Part shown: in pieces, positions 8,954-17,682 of the stretch
Layout of the letters: each line of letters begins with the position of its first letter
How positions within the stretch are numbered: position 1 is the stretch's first letter
Made by a program: the position numbers and the translations under genes
Assembly (NCBI GenBank): GCA_910578215.1
Contig: CAJTPH010000021.1
Location: 7,713 to 71,712, forward strand
Direction of reading: 5' to 3'
Origin: an uncultured Acetatifactor sp.
Lineage (GTDB): Bacteria; Bacillota; Clostridia; Lachnospirales; Lachnospiraceae
DNA: 64,000 nt
The notes under the pieces: generated by a model
What the model saw: the letters and a program-made list of their open reading frames with translations, nothing else
The model's database searches: none
What the model was told of the DNA's origin: nothing

Positions 8954-9940
8954 ATGAGGGAGACGATACAGAGAGGCTGCGAACAGCTGATACGCTGCAG
9001 GGATCAGGTAAAACAGGTGTTTCCCTGGGACGGAGGGCTGATACACCTGTCATGTGCCGGAATCTATGTGATGAAGGGCAAGAGTGTCGACGAGGGGGTT
9101 TTGGAGCAGAGCAAGCGCCTCCTTAAGGAAAAGGTGGGTGTTTTCTCCAATTTCCGTGGAACGGCGCGGTCGCCCATCGCCGCCATGCTGGCAGTCAGCG
9201 GTAATCCGGAGCGTACGCTGGATAACGGAATTACCGTATATGAGCTGCTGAAGAAGGAGTTTTGGAGCTCCGCTTATCTGCCTCTTGCAGCCATGACGAT
9301 TGCTCAGCTTGTGGAGCCCTTCGATTATGAGCGGGTTGCCGGACGTACCAGAAGGATTTATGAGCGGATGAAGGCGGAGCATCCCTTTCTCACCAACAGT
9401 GAGGACAGTGCGCTCTGTGCCATGTCGGCGCTTTCGGAAAGGTCGGAGGACGCGTTGATTGGAGATATGGAATCGTGCTACAGGCTTCTTAAGCCGGAAT
9501 TTTTCTCGGGGAATGCGGTGCAGTCCCTGGCGCATGTGCTGTCTCTTTGCGAGGGGACGCCGGAGGAAAAGTGCCGCAGGACTATGGAGCTGTTCCATAA
9601 TTTGAAAGCAGCGGGCAGGAAATACGGCACGGAGTACGAGCTGCCTACGCTGGGAATTTTTGCATTGACGGATGCGGATTCCCGGCAGGTCGCCGGGGAA
9701 ATGATTGAGATCGACAGTTGGTTGTCGGAGCAGAAGGGCTTTGGAGCGCTGGGCAGCGTTGGCAGCAAACAGCGCCTGATGTATGCGGGCATGCTTGCGC
9801 AAAAGGAGCATGCTGCGGCAGATGTCGTTCAGACGGCGGCAGTGAGAAGCACGGTGGCGCTGATCGTGGCGCAGGAGATGGTTATGTGCGCGGCCATTGC
9901 GGCAAGCACCGCGCCAGCCGCAAGCTCGTCTTCGAGCTGA
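8954..9940 (+). CDS. DUF4003 family protein
   Basis: Protein of 328 residues that I match to the DUF4003 family by its pattern (RTARSPIAAMLAVSG, FLTNSEDSALCAMSALS, LPTLGIFALT and an Ala/Ser-rich C-terminus). These are soluble helical proteins of unknown function common in Firmicutes. GGGAGGAG precedes the ATG. It starts directly after the prfA tandem repeat and may be read from the same transcript. Confidence 0.8.
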   Translation: MRETIQRGCEQLIRCRDQVKQVFPWDGGLIHLSCAGIYVMKGKSVDEGVLEQSKRLLKEKVGVFSNFRGTARSPIAAMLAVSGNPERTLDNGITVYELLKKEFWSSAYLPLAAMTIAQLVEPFDYERVAGRTRRIYERMKAEHPFLTNSEDSALCAMSALSERSEDALIGDMESCYRLLKPEFFSGNAVQSLAHVLSLCEGTPEEKCRRTMELFHNLKAAGRKYGTEYELPTLGIFALTDADSRQVAGEMIEIDSWLSEQKGFGALGSVGSKQRLMYAGMLAQKEHAAADVVQTAAVRSTVALIVAQEMVMCAAIAASTAPAASSSSS

Positions 9941-10033
9941 GGTACGTCTGTATTTTACATTGGCAAGTGCTGCAGGAGCAGGAAGAAAGCATATGTAAAA
10001 AGAGCTGGCAGGATAACTATGAGGGATTAATGT

Positions 10034-10363
10034 ATGGCTGAGGGTGGAAAAAACAGCATGAAAGAAAATGCGCCGGAAAACGGAAAAAAGGTTATGGCAG
10101 AAGGAGCTGTACCGGAAAAAGCCGCGCAGGAAAATGTCACGGCAGAAGAAGCCATGATACGGGAGGTTCTGAGCCACCTGGACGGGGAGCTTCAAAAGGG
10201 GGTCGTCAGGATGAGCGTAATCATGGACGACGAGGCAAAAGAGGAAAAGACGGTATCCCATAAGTGCTGCAACAGTTATGGCAGGCCGGCGAATGAGACC
10301 GTGGGGCTTCTGGACATGTATACGGACAGGAACGCGGGAAAACCGGACAGGGACAACGTGTAG
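10034..10363 (+). CDS. Hypothetical protein, Glu/Lys-rich N-terminus
   Basis: Reading frame of 109 residues with GAGGGA eight bases before the ATG and codon use like its neighbours, so it is probably a real gene. The first 40 residues are low-complexity (Lys, Glu, Ala); the middle EEAMIREVLSHLDGELQKG looks helical. I recognise no family. It is 94 bases after the DUF4003 gene and could share its transcript. Confidence 0.5.
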   Translation: MAEGGKNSMKENAPENGKKVMAEGAVPEKAAQENVTAEEAMIREVLSHLDGELQKGVVRMSVIMDDEAKEEKTVSHKCCNSYGRPANETVGLLDMYTDRNAGKPDRDNV

Positions 10364-10906
10364 GCTTTGCGCAGGATTTCAAGCTGAATTTACTACCGAT
10401 TTACTGCTTTTGAAAGAAAGGGCGCTGGTATGCTACCGAAATCCTGCAAGTGGTCATTCTGTTATATTGCGTAATCGGAACGCATGAAGAAGACCAGGGG
10501 TCATTATGAATCCTGTACTTATGTGGACTATCAGTATTGCGATTGCGGAGCAGCCAAGTAAGTCAGCACTTTGATGCCATGAAGCGTTTTGTCAAGTGCT
10601 TTTTTGAGTTATAGACGCAAGCCCTTGTTAGCGCGGCGGGAAACGGAGCAGGCAGTATAAAACCTTACCCTATGGATTTTCGTGCTTGCAACGCCTTAAA
10701 ATAAGCATTTTCAAGCCCTATTGCGTAACATTCCATTCTGTTCTTTGGGAGGGGCCAGGCAGCGGGGGCAGAGCCACCGCAAAACCTACCGACAGCCGCC
10801 GCAGTGGTGCAGACGGTTTTGCTGTAATATTTCCCTTAAAATTAACAAATCACAATCGAAATTAGACAAAATTGTTAGGAAGATAATCGAATGGAGGGTC
10901 ATAAGC
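10364..10906. other. Degenerate intergenic region, likely scar of mobile DNA
   Basis: No convincing gene in 540 bases. It holds a 74-bp dispersed repeat (10579-10652) shared in inverted orientation with 22905-22976. A 25-codon open frame at 10483 (MKKTRGHYESCTYVDYQYCD...) is too short to assign. Base composition turns AT-rich near 10850, marking the edge of the hydrolase insert. Confidence 0.5.
10579..10652 (+). repeat. Dispersed repeat, copy A
   Basis: The first 34 bases are identical to the reverse complement of 22943-22976, and after a short variable stretch a second identical block (AGCGCGGCGGGAAACGG) follows. Both copies begin with an ATG reading MKRFVKCFFEL; in copy A this frame stops after 11 residues. 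Function unknown. Confidence 0.8.
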
Positions 10907-11830
10907 ATGGCTTTTATCACTATCATGAACAAAAATGTCTATTATGAAATACATGGGGCTGAATACAGCAATACTCTACTATATCTTCATGGAGGACCAG
11001 GCGCGAGTTGTCTTGATTTTACAAATCAGGCAAAGGCACTTGGTAAAAAAATGAGAACCATCATATTTGACCAACTTGGTGTTCTTCGGTCGGATGCCAT
11101 CAGCAAAGATGAAGATTACAGCATGGAATATCAGATTGAAATGCTTGAGGAAATGCGAAAATCTCTGGGAATAGAAAAATGGAGTATTCTCGGTCATTCT
11201 TATGGCGGTATGCTTGCAGTTTTGTATGCTTGGCGTTATCCGACTTCCATCCACAAGATGATCCTGGAATGTCCTTCTCTATGGTTTGAAAATTCCGCGA
11301 AGTCAGTCGCAGAATATGTGACCGGCTATATTGACAGCTTACAAAACGAGGCGGCAGGCAAACTTTGTGAAAAAATCAAAGTCACTGATTATCAAGGCAG
11401 ACCAGAAATTGCTCTTGATTTGATTGCCTTGCTCAACTATGTTACAGATCCAAAACTACGGAATTATCTGCATGGTATTTCTTATGAAGAATATCAAAAA
11501 AGTATGGATACGAATGGCATTACAAGAGAAATGTGGTCAAAAGGAAATGGGCACGTTATGAAACTGTTAGAAATGCCGATGCAAAATGATTCCTCCGAAA
11601 AAAGAGCAACTATGCTGGATAATTTTCTGCCAAAGATTCAAAAGGAAACCCGTCCGATATTGCTTATCAATGGCAGATATGATCCCGCCTGTTCAAGGTA
11701 TCAGATAGAATATATGCTAAATAATGTGCAAGACATCACGCAGGTTACCTTTGAAAATAGCGGACATTTTCCGCGAATCGAAGAAGCAGAATTATATACT
11801 GATACGGTGCTTGGTTTTCTTGAAGTATGA
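10907..11830 (+). CDS. Alpha/beta hydrolase, proline iminopeptidase-like (S33)
   Basis: Cytoplasmic alpha/beta-hydrolase of 307 residues. LYLHGGPGASC gives the oxyanion-hole motif HGGPG typical of the S33 group; ILGHSYGGML is the nucleophile elbow with the catalytic Ser; NGRYDPACS and SGHFPRIEE supply the candidate Asp and His. It may be an aminopeptidase or an esterase; the substrate is not predictable. The start chosen has GGAGGGT in front; a longer frame upstream lacks one. The gene is clearly more AT-rich than the prfA block, suggesting acquisition. Confidence 0.85.
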   Translation: MAFITIMNKNVYYEIHGAEYSNTLLYLHGGPGASCLDFTNQAKALGKKMRTIIFDQLGVLRSDAISKDEDYSMEYQIEMLEEMRKSLGIEKWSILGHSYGGMLAVLYAWRYPTSIHKMILECPSLWFENSAKSVAEYVTGYIDSLQNEAAGKLCEKIKVTDYQGRPEIALDLIALLNYVTDPKLRNYLHGISYEEYQKSMDTNGITREMWSKGNGHVMKLLEMPMQNDSSEKRATMLDNFLPKIQKETRPILLINGRYDPACSRYQIEYMLNNVQDITQVTFENSGHFPRIEEAELYTDTVLGFLEV

Positions 11831-11943
11831 AATATCCGCTGAAGAAAAAGTAATTTTCTATCGTTGTACCTACTTAAAATTAACCTGTTGGGCTAGTTGA
11901 TTATAGATATAGAAAAACTTCAACAACATATGCTATCCTATAG

Positions 11944-12189
11944 TTGTACACCACTACAGACTATAAAAGGAGGCACATGATGTTGAAGTTTCAAGATGAT
12001 TATACCATTCTCATAGCAACTTTTGAAGATTTTATTTTGCTTGTTTACACAATTGTTGATGATTTATACCGGCAGGTTGTTTCTGTGTCTGTTTCGCAAA
12101 GGCGAAACGTGGATACGGCTAAAATGTCAGATTCAGAAATTATTACCTTAAGTATCCGCGGCGAACTGACTGGCACAGTCCTTTCCTAA
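11944..12189 (+). pseudogene. IS982-like transposase, N-terminal fragment
   Basis: The 81-residue frame (LLVYTIVDDLYRQ, then RRNVDTAKMSDSEIITLSI) resembles the start of IS982-family transposases, but it stops after about 80 residues where a full protein has around 290. After the TAA the same frame stays open for 43 more codons without recognisable transposase sequence. No terminal inverted repeats were identified. It is a dead remnant in the accessory patch. Confidence 0.6.
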
Positions 12190-12310
12190 ATTGTTGGCAG
12201 TCTGAACAAAACCAGCAATCAGATACGCAAAAGACTTATTTCCGTTCTGGAATGTAATCTCGTCCCCCCAATTGCAGCCGTAATCAGAAGCAAATTCAGT
12301 CTATCAGAGT

Positions 12311-13105
12311 TTATTTCTTGAGCAGCCAAAAGTGATTCTTACCATCCTTACTCCTACGACGTATACATTCAATATTCATGTTTCTATCTCTAGTTCTATC
12401 CTGCATAATACTTATAACAACAATACAGAAGTCGTTATAAGTCCACTTTTCATCGTTGAGTTCAAAGTAAAGAATATACTTGCCATCCAACATAGGAAGT
12501 TTTTCCAGAATCTCTGAAGTATTCTCCCATCCGCTCTCCTCAAATACAACTGCATGATTTCCTTCTCTCATTGGATTCTCAGCCTCAGATTCCATACTAT
12601 TACTATTTAGTCCAACAAATCTGAAGTTCTCATTTCTTTGTTCTGACATAGCCTGTTTGTATTGTGCATTCATTTTTTCAACGATTGCTCTGTAATGCTC
12701 ATGCGATATCCCATACTCCTTAGCTGCGTCATAGTTGCCAACACTTTCGTTAATCTTATCCTGTGTCTTTTTAATTATTTCCTGCATCTTCATATAATCA
12801 TTTCGATATGACATTTGAATCTGTATTATTTTTTCTAATCTGGCTTCCTGCTCTGCAATCTTCACATCAAAGGCTTTGGCAATTTCATCATCATCGCACT
12901 CAAGAAGTTCTTTTATTTCTTCAATTGAAAACATAGCCTCTTGAAGATTTTTGATTTTGACATAATCCAATGCCTGTTCACTATCATAATATCTGTACCC
13001 CGAAAACGGATCTACTCTTGCCGGCTTGAGCAAATTGATACTATCGTAGTATCTCAATGTCTGCGTGGTACAGCTGCATAACAGGGAAAACTCTTTGATT
13101 GTCAT
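12311..13105 (-). CDS. MerR family transcriptional regulator
   Basis: DNA-binding activator/repressor of 264 residues. The N-terminus MTIKEFSLLCSCTTQTLRYY is a MerR winged helix-turn-helix, followed by YRYYDSEQALDYVKI, a coiled dimerisation helix (about 75-125) and a C-terminal domain of about 130 residues that I cannot assign to a ligand class. The start is set by AGGAGG seven bases upstream; the longer frame upstream is not supported. AT-rich like the hydrolase gene. It ends beside the IS982 stub. Confidence 0.88.
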   Translation of the reverse strand: MTIKEFSLLCSCTTQTLRYYDSINLLKPARVDPFSGYRYYDSEQALDYVKIKNLQEAMFSIEEIKELLECDDDEIAKAFDVKIAEQEARLEKIIQIQMSYRNDYMKMQEIIKKTQDKINESVGNYDAAKEYGISHEHYRAIVEKMNAQYKQAMSEQRNENFRFVGLNSNSMESEAENPMREGNHAVVFEESGWENTSEILEKLPMLDGKYILYFELNDEKWTYNDFCIVVISIMQDRTRDRNMNIECIRRRSKDGKNHFWLLKK

Positions 13106-13140
13106 ATCTAATACCTCCTTGCAAAGGCATACTATCATTA

Positions 13141-13159
13141 CAGTTAACTTTAAGGTCAA
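13141..13159 (-). promoter_or_regulatory. MerR-type dyad and -35 element of the MerR gene
   Basis: On the minus strand TTGACC runs into CCTTAAAGTTAACTG, close to the dyad CCTTAAAGTTAACTTTAAGG used by several MerR-family regulators of Firmicutes. The right half is degenerate. Its place 35-55 bases before the MerR start suggests autoregulation. Confidence 0.4.
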
Positions 13160-13172
13160 TACCTCAAATTAT

Positions 13173-13277
13173 AAGGCATACCAGCAGGAAGTCGATACTT
13201 ACGAGCAAAACAAGAACGATTGTGACAGCTTCGCCGCGATTATCCGCAAGTATGTGGGGATAAAGGAATTTACCCCT
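13173..13277 (+). pseudogene. Serine recombinase C-terminal remnant (DUF4368-like)
   Basis: In one frame the translation KAYQQEVDTYEQNKNDCDS followed by FAAIIRKYVGIKEFTP resembles the C-terminal DUF4368 region of large serine recombinases of the Tn4451/TndX type. Nothing of the catalytic N-terminus is present. Two small inverted repeats (CCGCA...TGCGG and CCCG...CGGG) follow before 13385. It is interpreted as the scar of an excised or decayed integrative element. Confidence 0.5.
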
Positions 13278-13476
13278 GTAATCGGGGTCATACCGCCTAA
13301 GCTAGAATTACTTCCTTATCACCGCAGACTTTGCGGGTATTTTATTTTCTACATAAAAACAATCCCGTATTTATGCGGGTTATGGCGTTTTGCAAACGCC
13401 TAAAAAGAGTTCACTCTGGAAAGTAGGATTCCCGGTGAATGCTTTTGTATTCCGTGTCATGGGGCATGACGAAAAG

Positions 13477-14247
13477 CTATCTTGCCAGCCAGCCGCCGTC
13501 CACCGCCAGGGTAAAGCCGTTGACATAGGAGGAGGCTTCGGAGGCCAGGAAGATAGCAGCTCCCGCAATGTCCTCGGGAGTTCCCCAGCGTCCTGCGGGG
13601 ATACGGGACAGAATCTCGTCTCCGCGCTGTTCGTCGGACCGTAGATTTGCCGTGTTGTTGGTTGCCATGTAGCCAGGGGCAATGGCGTTTACGTTTATAT
13701 TGTGCTGGCTCCATTCGTTTGCAAGGGCTTTGGTAAGTCCCATGACGGCACTTTTGCTGGCGGTGTAGGAAGGAACCCGTATGCCGCCCTGAAAGCTCAG
13801 CATGGAGGCAATATTAATGATTCTGCCACCCTTTTTGTCCTGAATCCATCCCTTTGCAAATGCCTGACAGAGGAAAAATACCATTCTCTGGTTCACATCG
13901 ATTACCGAGTCCCATTCCTCCACGGTCACGTCCACCGCATCGCATCGCTTGATGAGGCCGGCGTTATTCACCAGAATATCCACACGTCCACATACGGCAT
14001 TCGCTTCGGCGACAATGCGTGAAATAACGGAAAGATCGGAAAGGTCGGCGAGAATTTCCGTAAAGCTTCCTGAAACGGCAGCGATTTTTTCCGCAGTCTC
14101 CTGACAGCTTCTTCGCGCAACGCCGATAACGTTTGCGCCCGCCTGGGCGTAAGCAAGGCAGATGCCCTGTCCCAGCCCGGTGTTAGCGCCGGTTATCAGC
14201 GCGGTCTTTCCCTCCAGTGAAAACATGTCCAAATAATTACCTGCCAA
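13477..14247 (-). CDS. kduD: 2-dehydro-3-deoxy-D-gluconate 5-dehydrogenase-like SDR
   Basis: Short-chain dehydrogenase of pectin/uronate breakdown, interconverting 2,5-diketo-3-deoxygluconate and KDG with NAD(H). It shows TGANTGLGQG (cofactor loop), NNAG, the catalytic Ser in NIASM and YTASK. The end, NAIAPGYMATNNT, IPAGRW and VNGFTLAVDGGWLAR, is the KduD signature. I chose the TTG at 14247 because GGGGGG lies eight bases upstream; an ATG at 14226 is the alternative. The leader is about 250-320 nt, strongly structured, and preceded by two tandem copies of the dispersed promoter-leader element. Confidence 0.9.
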   Translation of the reverse strand: MAGNYLDMFSLEGKTALITGANTGLGQGICLAYAQAGANVIGVARRSCQETAEKIAAVSGSFTEILADLSDLSVISRIVAEANAVCGRVDILVNNAGLIKRCDAVDVTVEEWDSVIDVNQRMVFFLCQAFAKGWIQDKKGGRIINIASMLSFQGGIRVPSYTASKSAVMGLTKALANEWSQHNINVNAIAPGYMATNNTANLRSDEQRGDEILSRIPAGRWGTPEDIAGAAIFLASEASSYVNGFTLAVDGGWLAR

Positions 14248-14324
14248 TATTTTGTCCCCCCTGTTCTGCGGCGCCGAGATCAAAGCATTAGTGCTTTTTC
14301 CCGATCACGGGCTGTCGCCCCGTA

Positions 14325-14386
14325 GGAAAGGGCAGACATAAAATTTCTGCATGCAAGCATGACGAATATTATGTCTGTCTTTTCCC
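14325..14386 (-). other. Long hairpin in the kduD leader
   Basis: CAGACATAA at 14333-14341 and TTATGTCTG at 14369-14377 form the core of a stem that extends to GGAAA/TTTCC. A smaller hairpin (GCACTAATGC) follows towards kduD. It has no T-run, so it is more likely an mRNA leader structure than a terminator. Confidence 0.5.
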
Positions 14387-14449
14387 GCGCTGCTTATTGC
14401 TTCTGTGAATATCGTATCATAATTTTAGTGCCATAGCGACAAGAAAAAA

Positions 14450-14508
14450 GAGCGCTCCTGTGGAATCGGAAGTGAACACAATGCCCTTCTGTGTTAATAT
14501 TATACCAA
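14450..14508 (-). repeat. Promoter-leader element, copy 1
   Basis: Reads towards kduD. Extended -10 TGGTATAAT, dyad TTAACACA...TGTGTT, constant GATTCCA; the second hairpin is eroded. It lies 71 bp from copy 2 in tandem. Confidence 0.8.
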
Positions 14509-14514
14509 AATATC

Positions 14515-14579
14515 GTGCGCTTTAGCGCACATGGAATCGGAAGTGAACACAATGCCCTTCTGTGTTAATATTATATCAC
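14515..14579 (-). repeat. Promoter-leader element, copy 2
   Basis: Reads towards kduD. Extended -10 TGATATAAT, dyad TTAACACA...TGTGTT with the pair changed from G-C to A-T on both arms compared with other copies, constant GATTCCAT, and hairpin GTGCGCT-AA-AGCGCAC. Confidence 0.85.
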
Positions 14580-14665
14580 AAAACCGGGGGAAAAGAAAGA
14601 CTTGTATGGAAAAAGGCAGGGTGCTACAATCATCTTCCAAATACTTCACGTGGAGGAGGTTGCTT

Positions 14666-15193
14666 ATGGGGGAAAACTGGCTGGAAAAGATGCAGCAGGA
14701 GGGTATGACCGGTGAAATTATGGCGGCAGGACGCAGAGCGGAAAGATATGGGCTCACGCTGGACAGGGAGACGGCGGAGGTTCTTGCCGCGGCGCGAAAG
14801 GATGTGCTGAGGGAGCAGAGGAGGGTAGAATTCGGTGCCGGAATTCTGCCGAAGCTGATTTATGAATTCAGTGATTCGGCATATATGGAGCAGGAAAGCT
14901 ACGGCGAGACCTTGGCAAGGCTTCAGGAAATTTTTTATCTTTATAAAAATGAGACGAATGACGAGCTTACGGATGATGAGCTTCTGCATTTTATGCGGGA
15001 GCAGTATGAAAATGTGTGTTTTGGCGATCTGGATTACCTGGAGGGGACATGTTTAAATATATTTGCCCAGGCGGTCAGGGCAGGGTATGAGGGCTATAAG
15101 GAGTCCCAGGGCTATGGGGAATATGGAAGGCTTGACGAGGTGAAGCGCTGGGATTATGAATTGTATCTGCAGGCGCTGTCGCAGCTGTTTTGA
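14666..15193 (+). CDS. DUF6323-like protein
   Basis: Soluble protein of 175 residues, probably the DUF6323 family by my recollection (LTLDRETAEVLAAARKDVLR, then RVEFGAGILPKLIYEF and FGDLDYLEGTC). The function is unknown. The ATG at 14666 follows GGAGGAGG; the open frame further upstream overlaps the promoter-leader repeat and is not coding. The next gene is its usual partner, a DUF6179-like protein. Confidence 0.7.
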   Translation: MGENWLEKMQQEGMTGEIMAAGRRAERYGLTLDRETAEVLAAARKDVLREQRRVEFGAGILPKLIYEFSDSAYMEQESYGETLARLQEIFYLYKNETNDELTDDELLHFMREQYENVCFGDLDYLEGTCLNIFAQAVRAGYEGYKESQGYGEYGRLDEVKRWDYELYLQALSQLF

Positions 15194-15329
15194 AGCCATG
15201 GATTACCGGCGATGTGCTGAAATATGGTTCGGGGATGCATGGGGGGTGTTCGCGGTGCGTTGGGGAAGGCTTATGTGACGGGGCGCGGGCGCCAAAGGCT
15301 ATGTGATAAGAGGAAGGGAGCAAGGCTTT

Positions 15330-15947
15330 ATGGGAGTGACGGTGAATTATGGGGCGGAGGAATTGGTTCCAATTGTGGCATATCTGGCGGGAAAGCTGAC
15401 AGGAGGCGACAGCACCTCCATTACGTATGAAAAGGCGGAGCAGCTGATGCAGGCGGTTCTTTACTGTATCAGCGAATGGGAGAATGACCGGGAGCCGTAT
15501 GACGGCGGAGGAAAGCCCGCGGCAGGGAATGTAACGGCGCGTCAGGCGTATGAGCTGGGCTATCAGAGGGTAGTGGACAAGGTGAAGCGGGCGCTTGCCC
15601 TTTATCATGAGATTTTGGAAGACTTTGACGCCTATGGAAACAGGTGCCTGCAGGATACGATCATAAAGGATATGCCGGAATTTTTCAGGCGGTATGACCC
15701 GCGGTTTGCCCCTCACGAGACAAATTTGATATTGGACTATCCGGTGCATAAAGAGATGGACCGATATTCCGGTGTGGATGCGGTTTGGGAGTATTTAAGC
15801 GGTATCAGGCAGGAGCAGATTTTTCTGGGCAGGTTTGACAAGGGCTATGTGATGGAGACGCTTTGGAGTCATTCTCCTGATTATATGGAGATGATAGAGA
15901 ACATTGCAGATATTGTGCGGCAGAGGCTTTTTATGGAAAATAACTGA
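15330..15947 (+). CDS. DUF6179-like protein
   Basis: Protein of 205 residues that matches, by recollection, the DUF6179 family (ELVPIVAYLAGKLTGG, TYEKAEQLMQAVLYCI, PHETNLILDYPV). It follows the DUF6323-like gene, a pairing seen in Lachnospiraceae, so the two proteins probably act together; their role is unknown. The ATG at 15330 has a GAAGGGAG about ten bases upstream; a GTG at 15303 is an alternative. Confidence 0.68.
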   Translation: MGVTVNYGAEELVPIVAYLAGKLTGGDSTSITYEKAEQLMQAVLYCISEWENDREPYDGGGKPAAGNVTARQAYELGYQRVVDKVKRALALYHEILEDFDAYGNRCLQDTIIKDMPEFFRRYDPRFAPHETNLILDYPVHKEMDRYSGVDAVWEYLSGIRQEQIFLGRFDKGYVMETLWSHSPDYMEMIENIADIVRQRLFMENN

Positions 15948-15968
15948 GAAGGCAGAGAGGGATATAAC

Positions 15969-16331
15969 ATGAGACTGAAAAACATATTGATTGTCGTCAG
16001 GGACATTGAAAAATCAAGGCGGTTTTATCATGACCTGTTTGGCCTTGACATGGTGCTGGACAATGACGGCAACATGATTTTAACGGAGGGGCTGGTGCTG
16101 CAGGAGGAAAAAATCTGGAAGGGCTTCCTTGGTAAGGATATTATTCAGGAGAGAAATTCCTGCGAGCTGTACTTTGAAGAACGGGATATAGAAGCGTTTG
16201 TGCAGAAGCTTGAAGGGCTGTACCCCTCGGTTCGGTATGTAAACAGGCTTATGTCTCACAGCTGGGGACAGAAGGTGGTTCGTTTTTATGATTTGGACGG
16301 AAACCTGATCGAGGTGGGAACGCCAATGTAA
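15969..16331 (+). CDS. VOC family (glyoxalase-fold) protein
   Basis: Small metalloenzyme-fold protein of 120 residues. MRLKNILIVVRDIEKSRRFY at the N-terminus and FYDLDGNLIEVGTPM at the C-terminus are the paired beta-alpha-beta motifs of the vicinal oxygen chelate family. Candidate metal ligands are few, so a binding or resistance role is as likely as catalysis. It follows the DUF6179-like gene by 21 bases and is probably co-transcribed. Confidence 0.85.
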   Translation: MRLKNILIVVRDIEKSRRFYHDLFGLDMVLDNDGNMILTEGLVLQEEKIWKGFLGKDIIQERNSCELYFEERDIEAFVQKLEGLYPSVRYVNRLMSHSWGQKVVRFYDLDGNLIEVGTPM

Positions 16332-16462
16332 TTTTGTCAGAGCCCCAGGTGGGACGGCTGAATAGAAGGAGCGATAGAATGATGAATATGGTAAGCTCGC
16401 CAGCCTCCTATTCCACCTCTATTCCACCTTTATTCCATTTTTATTCCGCGCAAAAGCGGCTA

Positions 16463-16508
16463 TTGACATTTTTAAATAATGGTATTAATATGTACTTAGC
16501 AAAGCTAA
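16463..16508 (+). promoter_or_regulatory. Promoter and probable PadR operator
   Basis: TTGACA, a 17-base spacer and TAATAT form a near-consensus promoter, followed within five bases by the dyad TTAGC-AAA-GCTAA (16496-16508), which covers the expected start point. PadR-type regulators commonly repress their own operon, so this is the likely operator. Just upstream, 16416-16460 holds three to four imperfect repeats of TATTCCACCT. Confidence 0.65.
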
Positions 16509-16565
16509 ATATATTTATACAGCCGGGCTGCCCAGGGCAGCTTCTTGAAGCAGGGAGGTGAGGTC

Positions 16566-16901
16566 TTGAAGCAGAAGTACGAGCAGCAAATGAAGAAGGG
16601 CGTGTTGGAGATGCTGGTGCTTCGGCTGCTCTCGGAGGAGGAGAAGTATGGTTATCAGCTGATCTGTGAGTTGAAGGAAAGGAGCGGAGGGATGTTTCTT
16701 CTGAAGGAGGGCACGCTGTATCCCATCCTGTACCGCATGGAGGATGATGGTTTGGTAATAAACAGGTGGAGCGAGCCCAGGGGCAAGGAGGTATCTAAAA
16801 AATATTACCGCATTACCGAGGAGGGAAGAACGACGCTTGCGGAGCTGTGGAAGCTGTGGCAGACCTTTGCAGGCAGCGTGAGCGGTGTCATGATAAAATA
16901 A
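16566..16901 (+). CDS. PadR family transcriptional regulator
   Basis: Dimeric winged-helix repressor of 111 residues. GVLEMLVLRLLSEEEKYGYQ and KEGTLYPILYRMEDDGL followed by YYRITEEGR are the PadR hallmarks. I take the TTG at 16566, seven bases after GGAGG; the in-frame TTG at 16545 has no such site. The next gene encodes a membrane protein of the type that PadR regulators commonly accompany. Confidence 0.9.
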   Translation: MKQKYEQQMKKGVLEMLVLRLLSEEEKYGYQLICELKERSGGMFLLKEGTLYPILYRMEDDGLVINRWSEPRGKEVSKKYYRITEEGRTTLAELWKLWQTFAGSVSGVMIK

Positions 16902-17005
16902 AAGATCCTTATTACAGCTTGGAAAAATGTCCAGTGGCAGCCATGCGCGCGGAAGCGCTGGCAGAGGCGTGAACGGATATAATAGGTATAGAAAGGATAA
17001 GTGTG

Positions 17006-17653
17006 ATGACAAAACAGGGCTATGTGAAACAGGTGGTAAAAAATTTGAATTGTCCCCAGGATAAAAAAACGGATATTGAAAGACAGCTCTTGTCGGATAT
17101 TGATATTGCACTTGGAGAAGGCAGACAGCTGGAGGAGGTCCTTGCCGGGATGGGGGAGCCCGAGGCGCTGGCGAAGGAATTCAACGAAAATTTCGATGAC
17201 GGCACAAAGGCAAGGGTGAAAAGGCGGAGAATAGTAACAGCGATTTTGGCGGTGGCTCTGGTGGCGGCGGTGCTTGCAGTGCCTGCGTACTGGGCCTATC
17301 CGAAGGTAAGGGACATAGGCCACAGCCAAATGTTTACGGCATATGAGGTAGAGCAGTGTTCAAAGGCGGTGGTAGATGTCTTCAGCCAGGGAGATTACGA
17401 GACCTTGACGACTTATTTCTCCGATGAGATGCGGGAAACGGTGACAATGGATATGCTGGAGGAGGCAAAGCTGACAGTCGGTGACAACTGGGGAGAATAC
17501 CATGGTGTGGGAACGGTATATATGAATGAGGTGAGCCAGCGGAATAAGGCATATGTGATCGTGCAGCTGAATGCTGCTTACGAAAATGTCGGTGTGACCT
17601 ATACCCTGACATTTAACAGTGAGATGGAGCTGGTAGGCTTTTATATGAAGTGA
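17006..17653 (+). CDS. HAAS-like membrane protein with DUF3887-like domain
   Basis: Protein of 215 residues partnered with PadR. Residues 1-60 form a helical region (LNCPQDKKTDIERQLLSDID, MGEPEALAKEFN) like the HAAS domains that accompany PadR. About 72-92 is a single membrane helix, and 110-215 is an extracytoplasmic alpha/beta domain resembling DUF3887. The system is presumably a stress or membrane sensor; the signal is unknown. GTG at 17003 is an alternative start. The stop overlaps the open frame of the following gene. Confidence 0.75.
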   Translation: MTKQGYVKQVVKNLNCPQDKKTDIERQLLSDIDIALGEGRQLEEVLAGMGEPEALAKEFNENFDDGTKARVKRRRIVTAILAVALVAAVLAVPAYWAYPKVRDIGHSQMFTAYEVEQCSKAVVDVFSQGDYETLTTYFSDEMRETVTMDMLEEAKLTVGDNWGEYHGVGTVYMNEVSQRNKAYVIVQLNAAYENVGVTYTLTFNSEMELVGFYMK

Positions 17654-17682
17654 TGAACGAGTGTGTACAGGGAGGTGTAAAT

